Source of the DNA: Pseudonocardia sp. CNS-139
GTDB taxonomy: Bacteria > Actinomycetota > Actinomycetes > Mycobacteriales > Pseudonocardiaceae
NCBI GenBank assembly: GCA_001942415.1
Contig: MKJX01000223.1
Span: 1-33,996, forward strand
Direction: 5' to 3'
Length of the DNA: 33,996 nucleotides
A program made the translations under genes and the position numbers. Of the stretch, positions 22,105 to 31,447 are shown one piece after another. The first letter of the stretch is position 1, and every line of letters starts with the position of its first letter. Under the pieces are notes generated by a model, which had not been told where the DNA came from, did no database searches, and worked only from the letters and a program-made list of their open reading frames with translations.

Positions 22105-25100
22105 TCAGGCCACCGGCACGGACGCCACCAGACTGCGCAGACCGGCCGCGTCGAGCAGGTGCTCCGGGCCGATCGTGACGTCGGGCCGCACGAAGTGGAA
22201 CACCGCGCGCACCTCGTGCGGGCTGCACCCGGCGAGCCCGGCCCACGCCAGCCGGTACGCCGCGAGCTGCACGGCGAGCGCCGGCATCCGCGCGGGGTCG
22301 GGCAGCGCGCCGGTCTTCCAGTCGACCACGGTGTAGCCGCCGTCCGGGTCGGCGAAGACGGCGTCCATCCGGCCGCGCACGCCGACGCCCGCGACCACCG
22401 TCTCGAACGGCACCTCCACCTCCACCGGCCGCCGCTCCGCCCACGCGCTCGCCAGGAACGCCTGCTGCAGCTCGGGCAGGTCGTCGTCGGGTGCGGCGTC
22501 CTCGTCGGCCGCGCCCGGCAGCTCGTCGACGTCCAGCAGCTGCGCGGCGCCGAACCGCTGCTCCAGCCACGCGTGGAACGCCGTGCCGCGGCGGGCGTGC
22601 GGGTTGGGCGGCAGCGGCAGTGGACGGCGCAGCCGGGCGGCCAGCGCGGCCGGGTCGGCCGCGAGCGCGACGAGCTGGCTCACCGAGAGCTGCGGCGGCA
22701 GCGCCACTGCCGGCCGGGCCCGCGCGGCGGCCCGCTCGGCGAGCAGCACGTCGACGTCCTCGGCCCAGCCCCCGGGTCGGCCGGCTCGTCCTCGTCGTCC
22801 GGGGGTTCGGGCGGCTCCTCCGACCCGGCCATCAGCTCCAGCTGGGCGCCCGGCTCAGCGCGGGCCGTGCGCCGCTCCTCCAGCTCGCGGACGGCCGCAC
22901 GCACCAGCTCCGCGCCCGCGTGCACGGCGGGCGAGCGCAGGCCGAGCGGGTCGACCGGCCAGGACGCGGTGGGCTGGTCGAGCGTGGCCGGGTTGACCTC
23001 GCCGTCCGCCGGCGCCTCGGCCCAGTGCTCGGCGGGGTGCGCGGCCGCCACCTCCACCAGGAACTCCGACGGCTCCCGTGGCCGCTCCCCCGCCGCGCCC
23101 CACCGGTGCCCGGACGCGAGCAGCACCCGCTCCGACCGCGTGAGCGCGACGTAGAACAGCCGCCGCTCCTCGGCGAGCCGCCGCTCGTCGAGGGCCTCGG
23201 AGTGCTCCTTGAGCGCGTCCTCCAGCTGCTTGCGGTCGCCGTCGGCGGGCAGGTCGAGCACCGGGAGGTCGTGCGCGTCGCCGCGCAGCGCGACGGGCAG
23301 CTCGACCGGGTTGGTCAGCCAGCTCCCGCTGATCCTGCGGCCCGGGAAGACCTGCGTGACCAGGTGCGGGACGGCCACGACCTCCCACTCCAGGCCCTTG
23401 GCCGCATGCACGGTGAGCACCTGCACGCGATCGGGCGCGACCTCCACCTCGCCGGGGGTGAGCCCGTCCTCCGCCTTCTCCGCCGTCTCCAGGAAGTCGA
23501 GCAGCGCGGGCAGCGTCGCGACCTCCGCGCCGGTGGCGAAGTCGGCCACGACATCGGCGAACGCGTCCAGATGGGCCCGGCCGACCGGGCCGGGACGGGC
23601 CGCCGTCTCGGCGTCGAGCAGCAGCATCCGCTCGGCGTCGGCGACCAGGTCGGTGAGCGGCGCCGACGCCCGCGCGCGCAGCCAGCTCAGCTCCCGCGCC
23701 AGCCGCGTGATCCGCTCGTGGCCCGCAGGCGAGTAGCGCTCCGGCTCGCCGGGGTCGTCCAGCGCGTCGACGAGGCCGGCCTGCTCGGCCTGCTCGCCGG
23801 GCAGCGCCCCGACCGCCAGCTCGGCGGCCGAGAGCGGCCCGCGCGGGGCCGGCTCGCCGGGCACGATCTCCCGCGCGCGCTGCCACAGCGCCGCGAGGTC
23901 GGCGACGCCGAGCCGCCAGCGGGCGCCGGTGAGCAGCCGGGCCGCGGCCGGGCCGGCCAGCGGGTCGGCGACCAGCCGCAGCACGCTCACCAGGTCGCGG
24001 ACCTCGGGCGTGTCGAGGAGGCCGCCCAGCCCGACCACCTCGACGGGCAGCCCGCGGGCGCGCAGCGCGGCGGCGATCGGATCCATGTCGGCGCGCCGCC
24101 GCACGAGCACCGCGGACGTCGGCGGCGCGTCGTCCGCGGAGGCCCACTGCGCGGCGATCGCGTCGGCCATCCACGCGATCTCGGCCGCGACGTCGGACAG
24201 CAGCGCGACCCGCACGTCGCCGGCCCCGGCGCCCGGCCCGGCGCGCAGCTCGCCCACGCCGACCGCGCCCGGCACCGCCCGCAGTGGCGCCGACGCGGCG
24301 TTGGCGAGCGTGAGCACCTCCGGCGGGTTGCGGAAGCTCGTGAGCAGCCCGTACTCCTCGGCGGGCGCGCCGGACGGGCCGGGGAAGTCGGTGCGGAACC
24401 GGGCGAGGTTGCCCGCGCTCGCGCCGCGCCAGCCGTAGATCGACTGGTTCGGGTCGCCCACCGCGGTGACGGCCGGGCCCTCCGCGCGGACGGGCTCGCC
24501 GGGCATCGTGCCGAAGAGGGCCCGCAGCAGCACCCGCTGGGCGTGGCCGGTGTCCTGGTACTCGTCGAGCAGCACCGCGCGGTAGGTGGCGCGCTCGGCC
24601 GCGCCGACCTCCGGATGGTCGGCGGCGAGCTTCGCGGCGATCGTCAGCTGGTCGGCGAAGTCGACGGCGCGCTCGGCCCGTTTGCGCGCCCCAAACGCCT
24701 CCACCAGCGGCAACAGCGCGGCCCGCTGGCGCTGGGCGTCCATCCAGCGCTTGTAGGTCTGCGACGGCTCGGCGCGCTGCCGCTTGCCCGGCGGCGCGCC
24801 CGCCAGGATCGCGACCAGCGCCTCGGCGTGCGTGCGCACCGCCTCCGGGTGGACGAGGTGCTCGCCCAGCTCCCCGGCCAGCGCCAGCAGCCGCTGGGTG
24901 ACGGTGGCCGGCACGAGGTCGACGTCCAGGTCGTCGGCCCAGCTCGTGACGACCCGGTGCGCGAGCTGCCACGACGCCGTCTCGCCGAGCAGCCGCGCGG
25001 CGGGCTCGGCGGGCAGCCGCAGCGCGTGCTCGCCGACGAGCCGCCCGGCGTAGGCGTGGTAGGTCGCGATCGTGGGCTCCCCGGCCAGCACCGCGATGCG

Positions 25101-25409
25101 CCGCGCGCCGCTGGGGTCCATCTCGTCGAGCAGACGCGATCCCGCCAGCCGCCGCAGCCGCGACCGCACACGGGCCCCGAGCTGCTGCGCCGCCTTGCGC
25201 GTGAACGTCAGGCCGAGCACCTGCTCCGGGAGCACCTCGCCGGTGGCGACCAGCCAGACCACCCGCGCGGCCATCGTCTCGGTCTTGCCCGCGCCCGCCC
25301 CCGCGACGACCAGCGCCGGACGGGCCGGCGCCGCGATGACGGCGGCCTGCTCGTCGGTGGGCGGCGGCAGGCCGAGCGCCGAGGCCAGCGACGTCGGGGT
25401 GAGCTCCAC
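22105..25409 (-). CDS. adnB: ATP-dependent helicase-nuclease subunit AdnB, one frameshift
   Basis: AdnB is the active motor and one of two nucleases of AdnAB, the actinobacterial double-strand-break resection machine. From GTG 25409: PTDEQAAVIAAP (Q motif), Walker A GAGAGKTE, TFTRKAA, ISTYHAYAG-like motif IATYHAYAG, DFADQLTIA, Walker B LLDEYQDT, VGDPNQSIYGWRGA, LTSFRNPP, LTVHAAKGLEWEVV and YVALTRSER (UvrD motifs). The C-terminal RecB-like nuclease has RRGTAFHAWLEQRF, VRGRMDAVF, DGGYTVVDWKTG and QLAAYRLAW. A one-base loss in a G run near 22768 is repaired to WAEDVDVLLAE. Corrected length 1101 residues. adnA, normally just upstream, is not there; the multicopper oxidase gene is. Confidence 0.92.
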
Positions 25410-25440
25410 GGTCGCCAGTTGTACTCGAGGGGTCCGACGG

Positions 25441-26978
25441 TCAGACCGTGCGGATCGTCGCCATCATCGCCATGTCCTCGTGCTCCAGGTTGTGGCAGTG
25501 GAAGACGAACCGGCCCGCGTGGTCGGAGAACCGCACCGCCACGTCCACGGCCTCCGCGGGCCGGATGTCGACGGTGTCCTTCCACCCGGCGTCCAGGTCG
25601 CGCGGGCCCTCCGCGCCACGGCGCAGCACCTGGAACGGGTCGAGGTGGACGTGCACGGGGTGGTGCACGTCGGTGACGAACCGCCAGACCTCCACCTCGC
25701 CGAGCGGGATGTCCGCGAGCGAGCGGTCCGGGTCGAACCCCGTGCCGTTGATCGTCCAGCCGCGGTGGTCGCCCACGGCGCCGCGGGTGAACCGGAACGT
25801 CCGCCGCGTCGCCCCCGGCGGCACGACCAGCTCCTCGACGTCGGCGAGCCGGTCCGGCACCCGGCTGTCGTCGGGGGCGGCGCGGACCACGTGGAACCGC
25901 ATGACGTCCGCCGCGGGGCCCTGGCCGAAGCCGTTGCGCATCGTCACCTCGGTGCCCACCGGCACCGCCGAGAAGTCCACGACCACGTCGAACCGCTCGC
26001 CCGGCGCGATCTCGACGGCGCCGTGCGTGACGGGCGCCGCGAGCAGCCCGCCGTCCGACCCGATCTGCACGAACGGCAGGTTCGGCGCGTCCGGCGCCGT
26101 CAGCACGAGCTGGTAGATCCGCGCGTTCGACGCGTTGAGCAGGCGCAGCCGGTAGCGCGCGGCGTCCACCTCGTGCACCGGCCACGGCGCCCCGTTGACG
26201 AGCACGACGTCGCCCAGCACGCCCTCCATCCACTCGTCCTCGACGCCCGGGAGCGACCGCATTCCCTGGTCGATGCGGGGTAGGCGAACGAGCCGTCGTC
26301 GGCGAACGACCGGTCGCAGATCAGCAGCGGCAGCTCCCGGTCGCCGCGCGGCAACGGGAGCGCGTCCTCCTCGTCGTCGCGGACGACGTGCAGGCCGAGC
26401 AGCCCGCGGTAGACGGCCGGACCGGTGAAGTCCATGCGGTGGTCGTGGTACCAGAGCGTGGCCGCGCGCTGGTCCGTCGGGTAGACGTGCTCCCGCTCGC
26501 CCGCCGCGAGGTCCCCCGTCATGCCGTGGTGGCCGGTCCAGTCGCGGCTGTCGCCGGCGGGGAGCACGAGGTCGAGCGGCCAGCCGTCGGAGTCGGCGGG
26601 GGTGTGCCCGCCGTGCAGGTGCACGACGGTCGGCACGGGCAGCTCGTTGCGGTGCCGCACGACCACGGGCCGGCCCCGGCGCGTCTCGATCGTCGGGCCC
26701 GGGAAGATCCCGTCGTAGCCGAGCACGGGCGTGCGGACGCCCGGCAGGATCTCGGCCTCGGCCACCCGCTGGGTGATCCGGTACAGCTCCGCGCCGCTCG
26801 GGTGGACGCCCGCCGGCCGCGCGACCGGCGGCACCGGCAGCGGCACCCGGTACGGCTGGGGCAGCGGCACGCGGCTGGCCAGCTCCTCCCCCGTCGAGCC
26901 GCGCGCAGCGCCACAGCCCGCGAGCGCCGTGACGGCGGCCGCGCCGCCCAGCAGCCCGAGGAACCCGCGGCGGTTCAC
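25441..26978 (-). CDS. Tat-exported multicopper oxidase lipoprotein, one frameshift
   Basis: It oxidises metal ions or phenols while reducing O2 to water, at the outer face of the membrane. From GTG 26978: twin-arginine signal NRRGFLGLLGG and lipobox LAGC with Cys22, so a Tat lipoprotein is likely. All four copper motifs are present: HLHGGH, WYHDH, HPVHVH and HCHNLEHEDMAMM (type 1 Cys, His and axial Met). One C lost near 26277 is restored to YPRIDQGMRSLPG, giving 512 residues, the size of CotA/FtsP-like oxidases. Its start overlaps the stop of the upstream membrane protein (GTGA), so the pair is coupled. Copper detoxification or extracellular oxidation are both possible. Confidence 0.9.
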
Positions 26979-27397
26979 CGGGTCCCTCGCGGGCGGGCCG
27001 CGGCCGGCGTCCAGACCCAGATCGTCAGCAGCACGCAGCCCGCGACGATCCCCACGCCGAGCGGGACGTGCAGCCACAGCCACCGCGCGTACCCGGCGAC
27101 GGCCTGGAGCGTGACGGCCAGGAACAGCACCACGGACGCGAGCACCGGCCACCGCGCCCCGCGGCCGCCGAACGCGTAGGCCGGCGTCACGCCGACGAGC
27201 ACGAGGGTGCCGAGGTTCAGGAACGTCGCGTTGAGGCCGTGCGCGGTGATCGCGTCGACGTCGCCGTCGAGGAAGAGGCCGGCCAGCACCGGCTGGGCGA
27301 GCACGGCCGCCGTGAAGGCGGTCAGCGTGATCCGCAGCGTCCAGAGCGAGGCCCGTGGCCCGCGGACCGGCGCCACGGGCGGGGCAAGGGTGTCCAC
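26975..27397 (-). CDS. small four-span membrane protein upstream of multicopper oxidase
   Basis: This 140-residue protein has about four hydrophobic helices (LWTLRITLTAFTAAVLAQPV, ATFLNLGTLVLVGVTPAYAF, PVLASVVLFLAVTLQAVAG, HVPLGVGIVAGCVLLTIWVW). GTG 27397 is preferred over the in-frame ATG at 27430, because the latter would place an operator-like palindrome (27414-27426) inside the gene, and a TATAGC -10-like element (complement of 27407-27412) lies 9 bases before the GTG. Its TGA overlaps the oxidase start. Partner role with the oxidase, for example copper or electron handling, is inferred only from coupling. Confidence 0.75.
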   Translation of the reverse strand: MDTLAPPVAPVRGPRASLWTLRITLTAFTAAVLAQPVLAGLFLDGDVDAITAHGLNATFLNLGTLVLVGVTPAYAFGGRGARWPVLASVVLFLAVTLQAVAGYARWLWLHVPLGVGIVAGCVLLTIWVWTPAAARPRGTR

Positions 27398-27406
27398 GCC
27401 CGCGAA

Positions 27407-27426
27407 GCTATATGTAGACGGTCTAC
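27407..27426 (-). promoter_or_regulatory. promoter with GTAGAC-G-GTCTAC palindrome for the oxidase operon
   Basis: The 13-bp palindrome at 27414-27426 abuts a minus-strand -10-like TATAGC (complement of 27407-27412) located 9 bases before the GTG at 27397. This fits a leaderless promoter controlled by a repressor binding in the spacer. Confidence 0.5.
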
Positions 27427-27432
27427 GCATTC

Positions 27433-27450
27433 ATCAGGGATCTCCCTGAT
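27433..27450. promoter_or_regulatory. 18-bp dyad ATCAGGGA-TC-TCCCTGAT
   Basis: Two perfect 8-bp arms with a 2-bp centre midway between the divergent oxidase operon and PadR gene. The cognate regulator is not recognised. Confidence 0.6.
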
Positions 27451-27476
27451 CCGCAACCTGATGTCGCCCTCCGAGA

Positions 27477-27495
27477 TGTAGGTAGGATCCCTACA
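27477..27495 (+). promoter_or_regulatory. PadR autoregulatory operator over a leaderless promoter
   Basis: TGTAGG-N7-CCTACA ends 2 bases before the PadR GTG at 27497 and contains a -10-like TAGGAT (27483-27488), so the message probably starts at the GTG. PadR proteins typically bind inverted repeats of this size in their own promoters. Confidence 0.6.
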
Positions 27496-27496
27496 C

Positions 27497-27838
27497 GTGC
27501 GACCGGATGCCGTCCGCGGCCACCTCGACGGGCTGATCCTCGCCGTGCTGGAGGACGGGCCGCGGCACGGCTACGCGATCATCGAGGCGCTGCAGGCCCG
27601 CAGCGGCGGCGCGCTCGACCTGCCCACCGGCACCGTCTACCCGGCGCTGCGCCGGCTGGAGCGGGCCGCGCTGCTCTCCGGCGCGTGGAACACGGTCGGC
27701 GGGCGCGAGCGGCGCACGTACACGCTCACCCGGGCCGGGCGGCACGCGCTGGCCCGGCAGCGCTCCGAGTGGCACGAGTTCCGCGCGGTGATGGACGCCG
27801 TGCTGCGCCCCGCCCGCCCGGCCGGGGAGGCGTCGTGA
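27497..27838 (+). CDS. PadR family transcriptional regulator
   Basis: This 113-residue winged-helix protein has DGLILAVLEDGPRHGYAIIE at residues about 11-30, then GTVYPALRRLERAALLSG (recognition helix and following) and the wing with RERRTYTLTRAGRHALARQR. The size and the VYPALRRLE motif are diagnostic of PadR. GTG 27497 directly follows its operator-like palindrome. Its TGA overlaps the GTG of the membrane protein gene downstream, the common PadR-permease-prefix arrangement. The frame is intact. Confidence 0.92.
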   Translation: MRPDAVRGHLDGLILAVLEDGPRHGYAIIEALQARSGGALDLPTGTVYPALRRLERAALLSGAWNTVGGRERRTYTLTRAGRHALARQRSEWHEFRAVMDAVLRPARPAGEAS

Positions 27839-28512
27839 CGCGCAAGTGCCCCGTCGGGCAGCACGTCGCCGCGCTCGAACGTGCGCTGCACGGGCCGGGG
27901 CGCGTCCGCCGGAGCATGGTGCGCGAGGTGCGCGACGGGCTGGACGACGCCGTCGACGCCTACTGCCGCGGCGGCCTCGACCCGGACGCGGCCGCCGCGC
28001 AGGCGGTGCGGGACTTCGGGCCCGTCCACGAGATCGCCCCGCAGATGCAGGAGGAGCTGGCCGCCCGGCAGGGCCGGCGCACCGCCGCCCTCGTCATGGT
28101 GGCGTTCCCCGGGCTCGTGATCGCGTGGGACGTCGTGTGGCGCAGCGGCACGGCGTGGCACCCCGGGGAGATCGCGCCGGTGTCGCTCGTGATGGCCCGG
28201 CTGGAGGACGTCACCGCGATCGTGGGCGGGCTCGCCGGGCTCGTGCTGGTGGTCGCGGGGTTCCTGCGGCTGGTGCCGCAGCGGCTGGTCACGGCGCTGG
28301 CCGGACTGCTGGCGGGCGTCGGCGGGCTGGTGTGCGCCGGGGCGGCCGTCCTGATGAACGTCGCCTCGCCGACGTCGTCGGCGTCGCTGGTGGCGACGAA
28401 CCCGCTGGTCCTCCCGGCCTTCGTGGTGAGCGGGGTGATGTTCCTCGCGATCATGCGGGCGGGGTTCCGGGCCCTGCGGGCCGCGCGGAGGCGGGTGCCG
28501 TCAGACGAGTGA
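27835..28512 (+). CDS. membrane protein with permease-prefix (HAAS-like) N-terminal domain
   Basis: This 225-residue protein begins VTRKCPVGQHVAALERAL; residues about 10-75 form a helical domain (RVRRSMVREVRDGLDDAVDA, PDAAAAQAVRDFGPVHEIAP) like the signalling prefix found downstream of PadR regulators. Four hydrophobic spans follow (ALVMVAFPGLVIAWDVVW, AIVGGLAGLVLVVAGFL, LVTALAGLLAGVGGLVCAGA, LVLPAFVVSGVMFLAIM). It is translationally coupled to padR and is the likely partner or target of that regulator. Function is unknown. The frame is intact. Confidence 0.85.
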   Translation: MTRKCPVGQHVAALERALHGPGRVRRSMVREVRDGLDDAVDAYCRGGLDPDAAAAQAVRDFGPVHEIAPQMQEELAARQGRRTAALVMVAFPGLVIAWDVVWRSGTAWHPGEIAPVSLVMARLEDVTAIVGGLAGLVLVVAGFLRLVPQRLVTALAGLLAGVGGLVCAGAAVLMNVASPTSSASLVATNPLVLPAFVVSGVMFLAIMRAGFRALRAARRRVPSDE

Positions 28513-28671
28513 CCGGACGCGGCCAGTCCTCGTCTGCGATCGACCATTCCGCCCCGTCGTCCTCCCAGTCCTGGATCTTCGAGCGGCGCATCTCGTCGAG
28601 GTCCCCTGTCCACCCGATGCCGCAGAGGCTTTCGACGAACTCCGGCGGCAGGGCGTCGCGACGACTCATAC
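28451..28671 (-). CDS. small protein with VapB-like C-terminal motif, orphan
   Basis: ATG 28671 opens a 73-codon frame whose MSRRDALPPEFVESL and GIGWTGDLDEMRRSK resemble the C-terminal end of actinobacterial VapB antitoxins (GSGWxGDLDEMR). The DNA-binding N-terminus of VapB is missing and no PIN-domain toxin gene is nearby. An acidic stretch (DWEDDGAEWSIADEDWP) follows. No ribosome site is evident, and its 3' end overlaps the opposite-strand membrane protein gene by 62 bases. It could be a stand-alone small protein or a remnant. Confidence 0.4.
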
Positions 28672-28713
28672 GGAGAGGATGCACCCTTGCCGCTGCACTC
28701 GATCGAGCGACAA

Positions 28714-28735
28714 ACCTGGACACGACCTGTCAGGT
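28714..28735 (+). promoter_or_regulatory. ACCTG repeat and dyad upstream of the dehydrogenase
   Basis: ACCTG occurs at 28714 and 28725 (11-bp spacing), and the second copy forms the dyad ACCTG-T-CAGGT (28725-28735), 20 bases before the start of the dehydrogenase gene. A MerR- or TetR-type operator is possible; no such regulator gene is in the window. Confidence 0.4.
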
Positions 28736-28755
28736 TCACCCGCCATCGTGGGGTC

Positions 28756-29687
28756 ATGACCGACACGACAACCGACACCCGCCCGTTGACCGGACGCGTC
28801 GCGCTCGTCGCGGGTGCGACCCGCGGCGCCGGCCGGGGCATCGCCGTGGAGCTGGGCGCCGCCGGCGCCACGGTGTACGTCACGGGCCGCTCCACCCGGG
28901 AGCGCCGCAGCGAGTACAACCGCGCCGAGACGATCGAGGACACCGCGGACCTGGTGACCGCCGCCGGCGGCACGGGCATCGCCGTGCCGACCGACCACCT
29001 CGACCCCGCCCAGGTCGAGGCCCTCGTCGCCCGGGTCGACGCCGAGCAGGGCCGGCTCGACGTGCTGGTCAACGACATCTTCGGCGGTGACTTCCTCGTC
29101 GAGTGGGACGTCCCGGTGTGGAATCACTCGCTCGATAACGGGCTGCGGCTGCTGCGCCTCGCGATCGACACCCACATCGTCACGGCCAGGTACGCGTTCC
29201 CGCTGCTCACGGGGCACCCCGGCGGGCTGGTCGTCGAGATCACGACGGCACCGCCGATTACAACGCCGAGAACTACCGGCTCAACGTCTACTACGACCTG
29301 GCCAAGGTCGCGCCGATCCGGCTCGCCCGCAGCTGGGCGCACGAGCTGCGCGACCACGGCGCCACCTCCGTCGCCGTCACGCCGGGCTGGCTGCGCTCGG
29401 AGCTGATGCTCGACGTGTACGAGGTGGCCGAGGACAACTGGCGCGACGCGCTGGAGAAGGTGCCGCACTTCGCGATCTCCGAGACGCCGCGGTTCGTCGG
29501 GCGCGGGATCGCCGCGCTCGCCGCCGACCCCGGCCGGGCGCGCTGGAACGCCCGGTCGACGTCGAGCGGCGAGCTGGCGAAGGAGTACGGCGTCACCGAC
29601 CTCGACGGCTCCCGCCCCGACGCCTGGCGCTACGTAGTGGAGGTGCAGGACGCCGGCAAGCCGGCCGACACCACCGGCTACCGCTGA
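28756..29687 (+). CDS. short-chain dehydrogenase/reductase, one frameshift
   Basis: This is an NAD(P)-dependent oxidoreductase. From ATG 28756: Rossmann motif GATRGAGRGIA, VTGRSTRERRSEYN, LVNDIFGG, VVEITDGTADYN after one lost G is restored near 29251, catalytic Tyr-x3-Lys in YYDLAK, and AVTPGWLRSE. The corrected length of 310 residues is longer than the classical 250, with an extended C-terminus (GRARWNARSTSSGELAKEYG to DTTGYR), as in one actinobacterial SDR subgroup. The substrate is not predictable. Confidence 0.88.
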
Positions 29688-29705
29688 CCGTCCCGCCCCC
29701 AAACC

Positions 29706-29807
29706 GCATTATGGCTCCATAACGCACTCTGGCGGCGCCCAAAACTGCATTATGGCTCCACAATGCAGTTTGGGAGGGGCCACAAGTGCGTTATGGCTCC
29801 AGAATGC
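29706..29807. repeat. three palindromes in exact 41-bp register
   Basis: Each unit has the core TTATGG-CT-CCA flanked by GC-containing arms: unit A 29706-29726, unit B 29742-29771 (14-bp arms from AAACTGCATT, one mismatch) and unit C 29788-29807. The CT centres are at 29715/16, 29756/57 and 29797/98, exactly 41 bases apart. The array fills the gap between convergent genes and can act as a bidirectional terminator; the strict spacing suggests a repeated element. Confidence 0.85.
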
Positions 29808-29813
29808 GGCTCG

Positions 29814-30733
29814 TCAGCGGATGTTGTTGGCCTGCAGCCAGCCCGTTGCCACCGACTCGACCGTGTTGTTGGCCGCATCGGCGACCTGCCCGTTGAGCTG
29901 CAGCAGGTCCTCGGTGGTGAGGGCCGCGGAGATCGCGTTGAGGGTGGAGCGCACCTGGTCGGTCGCCTTCGCCTCGTTGATCAGCGGCACGACGTTCTGG
30001 GCGGCGAAGTTGTGGCCGGGTCCTCCAGCACCACCCAGCCGCGCTGCTGGATCGTCGGGTCGGTGGTGAAGAGGTCGGCGGCCTGGATGCGGCCGTCCGC
30101 AAGCGCGGAGACCGTGATCGGGCCGCCGGCGTCGAGCGACTCGAAGTCGCGGAACGTGCAGTTGTAGAGCCGCTGCAGGCCCGGGATGCCGTACGGGCGC
30201 TCCTGGAACTCCGGCGGCCCGCCGAACACGAGCTGGTTGCAGACCGGCGCGAGGTCGGCGATCGAGCGCAGGTTGTACTGCTGCGCCGTCTCCGCGGTGA
30301 CGACCACGGCGTCCTTGTCCTCGGCCGTGGACTGCTCCAGCACGATCAGGCCCTGCGGGAGGTGCTGGCCGAGCTCGGCGTAGACGGCGTCGGACGCCGT
30401 GGCCGTGGTCTGCGGGTTGACGTACTGCAGCAGGTTGCCGGTGTACTCGGGGATGAGGTCGATCGAGCCGTCCTCCAGCGCCCGGACGTACACCTCCCGG
30501 CTGCCGATGCCGAACTGCCGCTCCACGGTGACGCCCTGGCCCTCCAGCGCCTGCGCGTAGATCTCGGCGAGCAGCCGGCTCTCGGAGAAGTTGGCCGAGC
30601 CGATGCGGATGGTGTCGGCGGGGGCGGGCGCCTGGCTCTCACCACCGGACCCGGCCAGCGGGTCGCCGCCGCCCCCACATGCCGTGACGACCAGCGCCAA
30701 GGCTCCGGCCAGTACGGCGAGTGTGCGCTTCAT
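29814..30733 (-). CDS. osmoprotectant ABC transporter substrate-binding lipoprotein, one frameshift
   Basis: It captures glycine betaine, choline, carnitine or similar quaternary amines outside the cell. From ATG 30733: lipoprotein signal MKRTLAVLAG with lipobox VTAC (Cys19), then TIRIGSANFSESRLLAEIYA, DLIPEYTGNLLQYV (family motif), VVVTAETAQQYNL, FGGPPEFQERPYG and QAADLFTTDPTIQ, as in OpuCC/ProX-like QAT proteins. One G lost near 30015 is restored to EDPGHNFAAQNVVPL and the end is VESVATGWLQANNIR. Corrected length 306 residues. Its ATG overlaps the end of the upstream permease gene. Confidence 0.9.
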
Positions 30734-31447
30734 GCGGTTCCTCCTGCGACAACTGGGGTGGGTCGGCGGAAGCCGTGCGGGTGGGAGCGGTGCGCAGGCC
30801 CGGCGAGACGATCAACCGCTGCGCGAGCGCCAGCAGTCCTTCGACCACCAGTGCCAGCGCGGCGATGAGAACGGCGCCCGCGACCATGCGCGGGTAGTCG
30901 TTGAGCGCGAGGCCGTCGATCAGGAGCCGGCCGAGGCCGCCGAGCCCGATGTACGCGCCGATCGCGGCGGTGGCGATGACCTGCAACGTGGCGGTGCGCA
31001 GCCCGCCGAGCATCAGCGGCAGCGCGATCGGCAGCTCGGCCTTCACGAGCACCTCCCGCTCGCGCATGCCCATGCCGCGCGCCGCGTCGACGACGGCCGG
31101 GTCGACGTTGCGCACGCCCGCGTACGTGCCGGCGAGCAGCGGCGGGACGGCCAGCACGAACAGGTGACGGTGAGCGGGAGCAGCCCGATGCCGGTGAGCA
31201 GCACGAGCAGGATCAGCAGCCCCAGCTCGGGCATCGCGCGCAGCCCGTTGGCCACCCCGACCAGCAGGAACCCGCCGCGTCCGGTGTGGCCGATCACCGC
31301 GCCCAGCGGCACCGCGACGAGCACGCCGAGCGCGATCGCCTGCACCGTGTAGACGAGGTGTTCGAGCAGCAGCTCGGGGACGCCGCCGGAGCCCTGCCAG
31401 TGCTCCGGGTCGCCGAACCAGGCCAGCACCTCGGCGAAGAGGTTCAC
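30730..31447 (-). CDS. osmoprotectant ABC transporter permease, two frameshifts
   Basis: From GTG 31447: VNLFAEVLAWFGDPEHWQG, then hydrophobic spans including LVYTVQAIALGVLVAVPLGA and GLLILLVLLTGIGLLPLTVT, the EAA-like loop VVDAARGMGMREREVLVKAE and IATAAIGAYIGLGGLGRLL, characteristic of ProW/OpuCB permeases. A lost C near 31163 is repaired to LTVTLFVLAVPPLLAGTYAG. A second loss near the C-terminus brings the stop to the ATGA overlap with the binding-protein gene, giving 239 residues. It pairs with the other permease to form the membrane channel of the importer. Confidence 0.88.

Noticed and set aside
22491..25676. Plus-strand frame of about 1060 codons opposite adnB
   Set aside because: Arg/Gly/Ala/Pro-rich with no motif; it is the antisense of a well-motifed helicase-nuclease in GC-rich DNA.
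29700..29810. CRISPR array
   Set aside because: Only three variable palindromic units with no constant repeat longer than about 14 bases, spacers of similar non-unique sequence and no cas genes.
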